Assembly: GCA_012032065.1 (NCBI GenBank)
Contig: JAAURV010000182.1
Coordinates: 1-6,582, forward strand
Length of the DNA: 6,582 nt
Origin: Hyphomicrobiales bacterium
GTDB lineage: Bacteria > Pseudomonadota > Alphaproteobacteria > Rhizobiales > Aestuariivirgaceae
Direction: 5' to 3'
Of this stretch, positions 1 through 5,811 are shown one piece after another (within the stretch, counting starts at the first letter, position 1; each line of letters begins with the position of its first letter). The position numbers were made by a program, and so were the translations under genes. Under the pieces are notes generated by a model. It ran no database searches. It saw only the letters and a list, made by a program, of their open reading frames with translations, and was not told the DNA's origin.

Positions 1-126
1 AGTTCCGGCGCCCTGCGTGGAGGCCACTGAACAGGGCTCTGGTAGCCACACAGCCGCTCTGCGCTGACGCACTGGCGCATCGCAGGCATTGGGTGTGCGG
101 CAAAGGCTGGACACGCACCGGCTGTA

Positions 127-174
127 TGTGCGAGCGCAGGAGGGCATGCATGTGCGAGCGCAGGGGGGCATGCA
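127..174. repeat. Two-copy 24-bp tandem repeat
   Basis: Two adjacent 24-bp units, 127-150 and 151-174, begin TGTGCGAGCGCAGG and end GGGCATGCA. They differ at one base only, A at 141 versus G at 165. A partial copy of the unit end (TGCATGCA) continues to about 178. The unit length is a multiple of three, so the duplication leaves reading frames open and lengthens the spurious frame that starts at 89. It lies about 120 bp before the acyltransferase start. I know of no function. It could be a recent slippage duplication or a variable-number tandem repeat. Confidence 0.85.
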
Positions 175-252
175 TGCAGCGGAGAATCAGAGAGGCAGGG
201 CACCCGGTCATCACTTGGACCATAAAATCGTCCACCGAGGCATCCCACGCGT

Positions 253-266
253 ATCGCTACAGCGAT
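253..266. promoter_or_regulatory. Short inverted repeat upstream of the acyltransferase
   Basis: ATCGCT (253-258) and AGCGAT (261-266) are perfect inverted arms separated by two bases. The centre is about 36 bp before the ATG at 296. The position would suit an operator or a small 5'-leader hairpin, but 6-bp arms also arise often by chance and no regulator can be named. Confidence 0.25.
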
Positions 267-295
267 CAGATTACATTCGAGGGATTTCTACCGGG

Positions 296-1444
296 ATGAC
301 CGTAAAGCTCCGAACGGTGAGCGGCATCGGAGATGTGGCGAAGGCGGATTGGGATGCCTGCCTCGCTTCCACGGGCGCGGCGTACAATCCATTCACGTCT
401 CATGCTTTTCTGGAGTCGCTTGAGGTTTCCGGATCGGCGACACAACGGGCAGGATGGGCGCCCTCTCACCTTCTTCTCGAAGGCGACGGCAAGCTCGCAG
501 GCGTCGCACCGGCTTACGTCAAATCCAATTCTTACGGCGAGTATGTCTTCGATCACGGCTGGGCGGATGCTTACGAACGCGCCGGCGGCCGCTACTATCC
601 AAAGCTACAAGTCAGCGTGCCGTTTACGCCCGTCACCGGGCCGCGGCTTGCCGCCGCCACGCCGGATCGGCGGCGCATGCTGGCGAATGGGCTGATCGAA
701 GTTTGCCGTAAACTCGGACTTTCATCCGTACACGTCACATTTGCAACGGAACAGGAAGCCGAAGCTTTTCGAACCCCTGAGTGGCTCATGAGGGAGGATA
801 TCCAGTTTCACTGGAACAATGACGGATATGATCGCTTCGACGATTTCCTCGGGAGCCTCTCATCGGGAAAGCGAAAGAACATCCGCAAGGAACGCCAAGC
901 GGTGGCTGAGAGCGGCGTCACCTTTCAGCGGCTCACAGGATCCGAGCTCACGGAGAAACACTGGGATCACTTCTTTGCCTTTTACATGGACACGGGCTCG
1001 CGAAAATGGGGATCGCCCTATCTGACGCGACGGTTCTTCAGCGAAATTCACGCACGCATGACGGACGACATTCTGCTGGTGCTTGCCGTGCGGGCAGGAC
1101 GGCCGATTGCGGGCGCCTTAAACTTCATCGGCGGCGACGCGCTCTATGGCCGGAACTGGGGAGCGGTCGAGCACATCGAATTTCTGCACTTCGAGACCTG
1201 CTACTATCAGGCCATCGATTTCGCCATCGAACGCAAACTGGCGCGAATCGAAGCGGGAGCGCAAGGACCTCACAAGCTGGCGCGCGGTTATCTTCCGGTG
1301 AAGACGCGGAGCTTCCACCACCTTGCGCATCCCGGGCTCGCACGCGCGGTTTCCGACTATCTCGACAGCGAGCGGCGCGCGGTGGCAAATGAACAGGCGC
1401 TTCTTGCCCAGCACTCGCCGTTCCGGCAGGAAGACGGACTTTGA
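296..1444 (+). CDS. FemAB/GNAT-like acyltransferase, DUF482 family
   Basis: This 382-residue protein matches what I know of the DUF482/COG3146 family (often annotated GNAT family N-acetyltransferase or peptidogalycan biosynthesis protein). The family is related to the FemAB fold and is probably cytosolic; its substrate is not known. Recognisable conserved blocks are NPFTSHAFLESL (31-42), a SYGEYVFDHGWADAYERAGG block (79-98) followed by RYYPKLQ and VPFTPVTG, the basic SSGKRKNIRKER (189-200), FYMDTGSRKWG (229-239) and GALNFIGGDALYGRNWG (273-289). It closes with FETCYYQAIDFAIER and EAGAQGPHKLARGYLPV (319-335). I chose the ATG at 296 because family similarity begins there and the length is normal. 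GAGGG at 279-283 is a rather distant possible ribosome site. An upstream in-frame TTG at 89 would add 69 residues without family character. The stop overlaps the Shine-Dalgarno of the HIT gene, so the two are likely one operon. Confidence 0.88.
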   Translation: MTVKLRTVSGIGDVAKADWDACLASTGAAYNPFTSHAFLESLEVSGSATQRAGWAPSHLLLEGDGKLAGVAPAYVKSNSYGEYVFDHGWADAYERAGGRYYPKLQVSVPFTPVTGPRLAAATPDRRRMLANGLIEVCRKLGLSSVHVTFATEQEAEAFRTPEWLMREDIQFHWNNDGYDRFDDFLGSLSSGKRKNIRKERQAVAESGVTFQRLTGSELTEKHWDHFFAFYMDTGSRKWGSPYLTRRFFSEIHARMTDDILLVLAVRAGRPIAGALNFIGGDALYGRNWGAVEHIEFLHFETCYYQAIDFAIERKLARIEAGAQGPHKLARGYLPVKTRSFHHLAHPGLARAVSDYLDSERRAVANEQALLAQHSPFRQEDGL

Positions 1445-1453
1445 GAGGCCGCC

Positions 1454-1873
1454 ATGACTTACGATCCGAACAACATCTTTGCCAAAATCCTCCGCCGCGA
1501 GATTCCATCGCACAAAATTTATGAGGATGAACATACGTTTGCGTTCATGGACGTGATGCCGCAGACGGAGGGGCACTGCCTCGTCATTCCGAAGCAGCCG
1601 TCACGCAATTTGCTTGATGCGGACTTGGATGTCTTGTCTCGCACAATGGCGGTGGTGCAGAAGGTTGCGAAGGCAGCAATGAAGGCGATGAACGCGGAGG
1701 GCTGCCAGATCAGGCAGTACAACGAACAGGCGGCGGGGCAGACCGTCTTTCATCTGCACTTTCATATTCTGCCGCTCAACACCGGCCAGATTGTAAAGCC
1801 GCATTCGAACAAGATGGCCGATCACGCCGTTCTCGCAAAGCACGCGGAAGCCATCCGCAACGCGTTCGGCTGA
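1454..1873 (+). CDS. HIT (histidine triad) family protein
   Basis: This is a 139-residue protein of the histidine-triad superfamily: small, normally dimeric nucleotide hydrolases or transferases acting on phosphoramidate or dinucleotide substrates, presumably in the cytosol. The N-terminal part is typical of the Hint-like branch (NNIFAKILRREIPSHKIYED, 6-25; FMDVMPQTEGHCLVIPK, 31-47). The signature GQTVFHLHFHILP (95-107) supplies the triad His100, His102 and His104, with His104 the expected nucleophile by family analogy. Length and start are normal for the family. GAGAGG at 1443-1448 sits 5 bp before the ATG and overlaps the stop codon of the preceding acyltransferase gene, which suggests translational coupling. 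The exact physiological substrate cannot be read from sequence. No internal break is seen. Confidence 0.95.
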   Translation: MTYDPNNIFAKILRREIPSHKIYEDEHTFAFMDVMPQTEGHCLVIPKQPSRNLLDADLDVLSRTMAVVQKVAKAAMKAMNAEGCQIRQYNEQAAGQTVFHLHFHILPLNTGQIVKPHSNKMADHAVLAKHAEAIRNAFG

Positions 1874-1875
1874 CG

Positions 1876-2980
1876 CTATCTTGCGCGGGCGAGTTTGAAG
1901 ATTGTTACAAGGTCGGCGGGAGCGACAGCAATCGGCAGCACTGCGCCTGGCTGAGCGGGTTTGGTGTCCTGCTTCGCCCTGACAGCGCTGACGACGCTTT
2001 CCGCCGTCTTGGCCGCAGGCCCGAACATCGCAAGCTTCTTGTAGAGATCGTACCAGAACGGCGCGCCAAGCCCAATCAATGCGCCGGTCACGATAATCGA
2101 AAGCAGCCATGCAAGGCCGGCCTCGGTTACGAGATTGCACAGAAACCACATAATGCTGTTTTTGACGCCTGACGGGTTCTCGCGCCCTTTGCAGCGATCG
2201 TCCACGAGCGCCGTGCCGCCGGCACCTTCGCAAAAAGGAAAGTAGGCCCGTCCTATCGGAAGTCCCAATCCTTCGAGGCTAGCCTGGCCGCTTGTCAGCG
2301 TGTTTTTCGCCAAGCCGTCAACGATGCATTGCTCCTTCTCGGCCTCGGTTCCGGTTTGGCATTTGGCCACCAGCTCCTTCTCGGCGTCCATGAACTTCCG
2401 CAGTTCTTCGTCGGACAGCTGAACCACCACTTTCTGGGCCAACGCCGCGTCTTTTGAAGAGCCGCTCGGCAAGCAAGGCGCCATCGACATTGATGAACGC
2501 CGCGAGGCCGATTCCGCCGAGCGCCGAGTAGATACCCGCGCGCCTTGTGAACAACGTGTGCATTCCTTCGCTGTAACGCTCGAACGCGGCCGAGATTTCG
2601 ACCAAACGCTGTTCGAGGCCGGCCTTTCCCGCGGCTAGCTGATCGCCAATCGGCGTGTTGGCAAGCTGTTGAACGAATTGCCGGACATCGAGCTTGTCCA
2701 GCTTGCCGGCGCTGATCGTGCCGACGAATGGTATGCGGCTCGGGTCAACGATGCGCGCGGCGGGGTTTCGCGTCATCGCCTCGATGAACTTCCCGCGGTC
2801 GACGCCGCCTACCTTTTCGGCTTCGAACAGATTGTCGAACATCGCGCCGACCAATTGTTCGAGCCCTCTCAGCCGCTGCCGCGCAAGACCATGGATGGTT
2901 TCGACGAAAGCCGTGGTCAACGTGGCGAGAACGACAAAAATGGCCGCGATCGCCAACAGGCTGGTCAGGAACGACATCAT
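1876..2980 (-). CDS. Uncharacterised three-helix membrane protein, frameshifted as sequenced
   Basis: Two overlapping frames (2980 down to about 2453, and about 2455 down to 1876) make one protein of about 367 residues once a single extra base in the T4 run at 2452-2455 (A4 on the coding strand) is removed. The repaired junction reads INVDGALLAERLFKDAALAQ, resembling a conserved NVD block I recall from a widespread family of unnamed bacterial membrane proteins. The GLGAPFWYDLYKKL motif near 304-317 recurs there too. Predicted helices are at about 4-26, 148-166 and 286-308. Arginine-rich HGLARQRLRG after helix 1, TRR before helix 2 and YKK after helix 3 suggest an outside N-terminus, a cytoplasmic domain (30-147), a periplasmic loop (167-285) with four cysteines, and a cytoplasmic tail. 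The ATG at 2980 has GGAGG 5 bp upstream. Function is unknown. It lies 63 bp after clpA on the same strand and converges on the HIT gene. Confidence 0.8.
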
Positions 2981-2984
2981 CCGG

Positions 2985-3033
2985 CCCTCCGTTCAGGTGC
3001 TCCCCGAACGGAGACTTCTATCACGGAACGTGA
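2985..3033 (-). promoter_or_regulatory. Two hairpins between clpA and the membrane-protein gene; one covers its ribosome site
   Basis: Arms CTCCGTTC (2987-2994) and GAACGGAG (3006-3013) are a perfect 8-bp inverted repeat with an 11-base loop. A second small hairpin, TCACG (3021-3025) with CGTGA (3029-3033), has a 3-base loop and lies just after the clpA stop. In the - strand transcript the 3' arm of the larger hairpin contains GGAG of the Shine-Dalgarno GGAGGG (2990-2985). There is no U-run after either stem, so neither is a standard intrinsic terminator. Sequestration of the ribosome site, or transcript stabilisation after clpA, is inference. Confidence 0.5.
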
Positions 3034-3043
3034 CGCAAGGGAA

Positions 3044-5411
3044 TCAGGTTGCCTTGGTGCGTGACTTCTTGGTTTTGCCGGGCAGCGCCTTGCGGTCCGG
3101 CGGCTTGGGAAGTGCCCGCTCTTCCTCGCGGCCCAGATACTGGAAGGTCAGCGCATTGTCCTTGAGCAGAATGCGGACCGTGCCGCCTTGGGCCAGTTTG
3201 CCGAACAGCACCTCTTCCGCCAGCGGCTTCTTGACGTGTTCCTGAATGACGCGCGCGAGCGGCCTTGCGCCCATTTGCTGATCGTAGCCTTTTTCGGCAA
3301 TCCAATCGGCGGCTTCGGTGGAAAGCTCGATGTTGACCTGCTTCTCCGCAAGCTGGGCTTCGAGCTGGAGCACGAACTTCTCCACCACCTTGCGCACGAT
3401 TTCGGGCGGCAAGTGCGCGAACGGGATCGTCGCGTCAAGCCGATTGCGGAATTCCGGCGAGAACATGCGGTTGATCGCTTCCTGATCGTCGCCTTCGCGC
3501 ACATTGCGTCCGAAGCCGAAAGCGGCCCGCGCCAGGTCCTGCGCGCCCGCGTTGGTGGTCATCACCAGAATGACATTGCGGAATTCGACCGACTTGCCGT
3601 TGTGGTCGGTGAGCTTGCCGTGATCCATCACCTGCAGCAGGATGTTGTAAAGATCCTGGTGGGCCTTTTCGATCTCGTCGAGAAGCAGCACGCAATAGGG
3701 ATGCTGATCGACGCCATCGGTCAGGAGCCCGCCCTGGTCGAAGCCCACATATCCCGGAGGCGCGCCAATAAGGCGGGACACCGAATGCCGCTCCATGTAC
3801 TCCGACATGTCGAAGCGCAGCATGTGAACGCCAAGCACCTCGGCGAGCCGTTTGGCGACCTCGGTTTTGCCGACGCCCGTCGGCCCGAGAAGAGATAGCA
3901 GCCGATGGGTTTCTCGGGCTCGCGCAAGCCGGCGCGAGCCAGCTTGATCGCAGATGTCAGCGCCTCGATCGCCTTGTCCTGGCCGAACACCAGACGTTTC
4001 AGTTCGTCATTCAGGTTTTTGAGAACCGTGGCGTCGTCCTTCGAAACGGTCTTCGCGGGAATGCGCGCCATGGTGGCGATGGTCGCCTCGATTTCGGGCA
4101 CATCGATCGTCTTCTTGCGCTTCTCAACCGGCAGCAGCATCAGCGAAGCGCCGGTTTCGTCGATCACATCGATGGCTTTATCGGGCAGTTTGCGGTCGCT
4201 CATGTAGCGCGCGGATAGCTGCACGGCGCTCTCGATGGCCTGATCGGTGTATTTCACGTGGTGGAATTCCTCGTAATAGGGCTTGAGGCCCTTGAGGATT
4301 TCGATCGCGTCCACCAGCGACGGCTCGTTCACGTCGATCTTCTGGAATCGCCGCACCAGGGCGCGGTCCTTCTCGAAATGCTGGCGATACTCCTTGTATG
4401 TGGTCGACCCGATGCAGCGCAGGTTGCCGCCGGCAAGGGCCGGCTTCAGCAGGTTCGAGGCATCCATGGCGCCGCCGGATGTGGCGCCCGCGCCGATGAC
4501 GGTGTGGATTTCGTCGATGAACATGATTGCGCCGGGCCGCGCTTCGATTTCCTTGATCACGGCCTTGAGGCGTTCCTCGAAATCGCCGCGATAGCGGGTG
4601 CCGGCCAAGAGCGTGCCCATGTCCAACTGGAACACGACGCAGTCCTTCAAAACCTCGGGCACCTGGCCATTGACAATCTTGCGCGCCAGGCCTTCGGCAA
4701 TCGCGGTCTTGCCGACGCCAGGGTCGCCCACAAACAGCGGGTTGTTTTTCTGCCGGCGGCAAAGAATCTGAATCGTGCGGTTGACTTCGTTTTCGCGGCC
4801 AATCAGCGGGTCGATGCGGCCATCGAGCGCTTTCTTGTTGAGGTTGACGCAATAGGCGTCGAGCGCGTCGGCATCGTTCTTCTTCTTGCCGGTGTCGCGC
4901 TCCTCGCCGTCCGATCCATTGTGGTGCTGATCCTGATCGACGCCGCGCGCGGCCTCGCCTCCGAGAGTCCCGCCCGTTTGGCGATGCCATGCGAGATGTA
5001 GTTCACCGCATCGTAGCGGGTCATGTCCTGCTCCTGCAGGAAATAGGCGGCATGGCTCTCGCGTTCGGCGAAGATCGCCACCAGCACATTGGCTCCGGTC
5101 ACCTCCTCGCGGCCCGAGGACTGCACATGAATGACCGCCCGTTGGATGACGCGCTGGAATCCGGCGGTGGGTTTCGACTCTTCGATTTCGGGCGAAACAA
5201 GATTGGTGAGTTCGTTGGCGATGTAGTTCTCGAGGCTCTTGCGCAGCTCTGGAATATCCACATTGCAGGCGCGCATCACCGCGGTCGCGTCCTTGTCGTC
5301 GGTCAGGGACAGCAGCAGATGCTCGAGGGTTGCATATTCGTGCTGCCGTTCGTTGGCCAAGGCCAGCGCCCGGTGTAGGGCTTTTTCGAGACTTCGCGAG
5401 AAGGTGGGCAA
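3044..5411 (-). CDS. clpA: ATP-dependent Clp protease ATP-binding subunit ClpA, with two frameshifts as sequenced
   Basis: ClpA is the cytosolic hexameric AAA+ unfoldase that feeds substrates to ClpP. Restoring one missing base at about 4941-4952 and one at about 3881-3887 gives 789 residues, a normal length. The Clp N-domain occupies about 1-143, followed by an acidic/lysine-rich linker. D1 has Walker A GDPGVGKT (229-236) and Walker B MFIDEIH with Glu301. D2 has Walker A GPTGVGKT (Lys516, after repair), Walker B LLLDEIEKAH (Glu580) and sensor MTTNAG. The ClpP-docking tripeptide is FGF (632-634), and the C-terminus is basic. Positions run 15 ahead of Escherichia coli ClpA throughout, supporting the repair. 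The start is a TTG at 5411 (MPTFSRSLEKAL, the usual alphaproteobacterial beginning) with AGGAGG 5 bp upstream, overlapping the clpS stop. As sequenced, translation would end early after the linker and D2 would lose its Walker A. Confidence 0.95.
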
Positions 5412-5414
5412 GCG

Positions 5415-5423
5415 CCCCTCCTA
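5415..5423 (-). promoter_or_regulatory. clpA Shine-Dalgarno overlapping the clpS stop codon
   Basis: On the - strand AGGAGGGG (5422-5415) follows directly from the clpS stop TAG (5423-5421), sharing two bases. It lies 5 bp, counted from AGGAGG, before the TTG at 5411-5409. This near-perfect anti-16S match settles the choice of a TTG start for clpA. It also suggests that ribosomes finishing clpS re-initiate on clpA. Confidence 0.85.
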
Positions 5424-5744
5424 TTCCTTTTCCATGGTGCATTGTAGCGGATGTTGGTGCTTCCGTGCAAAGTCCATCACTTGCGTGACTTTGGTCTCGG
5501 CGACCTCGAAGGTGTAGACCCCGCATATGCCGACGCCTTTGCGATGCACGTGAAGCATGATTCTTGTCGCTTCTTCCCTGCCCTTGCCGAAAAACTTCTC
5601 GAGCACCAGAATGACGAACTCCATGGGCGTGTAGTCGTCGTTCAGGAGCAGGACCTTGTAGAGCGACGGCTTCTTGGTCTTCGGCCGCGTCTTGGTGAGA
5701 ACGCCCGTCTTTCCGTCGTCGTTGCGATTGTCCCTGTCCGGCAT
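5421..5744 (-). CDS. clpS: ATP-dependent Clp protease adaptor ClpS
   Basis: ClpS is the cytosolic adaptor that binds N-terminal destabilising residues and docks on the ClpA N-domain. The 107-residue protein starts with a disordered polar segment (MPDRDNRNDDGK) and then the ClpS core: KPSLYKVLLLNDDYTPMEFV, EKFFGKGREEAT, IMLHVHRKGVGICGVYTFEV and AETKVTQVMDFARKHQHPLQC. The N-degron pocket residues expected from E. coli and Caulobacter ClpS are present: Asn35 and Asp36-Asp37 in LLNDDYTPME, and His67 in HVHRKG. I take the ATG at 5744 as start; a TTG two codons earlier (5750) is also in frame. Neither has a visible Shine-Dalgarno, in contrast to clpA. The gene reads intact and is followed 9 bp later by clpA. 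Confidence 0.95.
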   Translation of the reverse strand: MPDRDNRNDDGKTGVLTKTRPKTKKPSLYKVLLLNDDYTPMEFVILVLEKFFGKGREEATRIMLHVHRKGVGICGVYTFEVAETKVTQVMDFARKHQHPLQCTMEKE

Positions 5745-5754
5745 GAGCAACGAC

Positions 5755-5800
5755 TATATATGCGCTTTGGGCAAAATTGGGAGAGGGGTAAGAAATTCAA
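5755..5800 (-). promoter_or_regulatory. Possible clpS-clpA promoter region
   Basis: The gap between the hydrolase stop (5812) and clpS is distinctly richer in A and T than its surroundings. On the - strand, TTGAAT (5800-5795) and AATTTT (5778-5773), 16 bp apart, form a weak sigma70-like pair. TATATA (5760-5755) is a better -10-like hexamer but has no good -35, and would start transcription almost at the start codon. Both assignments are weak, and read-through from the hydrolase gene is equally possible. Confidence 0.25.
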
Positions 5801-5811
5801 TTGCCGCCGCC

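Larger units (their letters stand above)
1..295. other. Leader region without a recognisable gene
   Basis: No convincing coding sequence is visible on either strand. An open frame runs from a TTG at 89 into the downstream acyltransferase, but its first 69 residues are low-complexity, partly made by a tandem repeat, and resemble no family I know. The stretch holds a 24-bp tandem duplication (127-174), a short inverted repeat (253-266) and a weak stem (60-64 with 75-79). It presumably carries the promoter of the acyltransferase-HIT pair, but I could not find a good -35/-10 pair. The best -35-like hexamer, TTGGAC at 215-220, has no convincing partner 16-18 bp downstream. Confidence 0.6.

Noticed and set aside
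127..174. CRISPR array
   Set aside because: The two units abut directly with no spacer, and there are only two copies and no cas genes.
89..295. N-terminal extension of the acyltransferase from a TTG at 89
   Set aside because: The 69 extra residues are repetitive, unlike the family, and family similarity and length fit the ATG at 296.
1118..1576. Open frame on the - strand across the acyltransferase-HIT junction
   Set aside because: It spans two well-supported genes on the other strand and shows no family resemblance.
2452..2455. Programmed ribosomal frameshift or transcriptional slippage in the membrane protein
   Set aside because: A +1 shift is needed, the A run is only four bases long, and neighbouring genes carry similar indels, so a sequence error is simpler.
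3006..3033. Intrinsic terminator after clpA
   Set aside because: Hairpins are present but neither is followed by a U-rich tract on the transcribed strand.
3188..3898. Long open frame of 236 residues on the + strand opposite clpA
   Set aside because: It is antisense to conserved ClpA D2 sequence and its composition is that of a GC-rich shadow frame without recognisable motifs.
4258..5001. Long open frame of 247 residues on the + strand opposite clpA D1
   Set aside because: Same reason: the opposite strand encodes conserved Walker A and B motifs.
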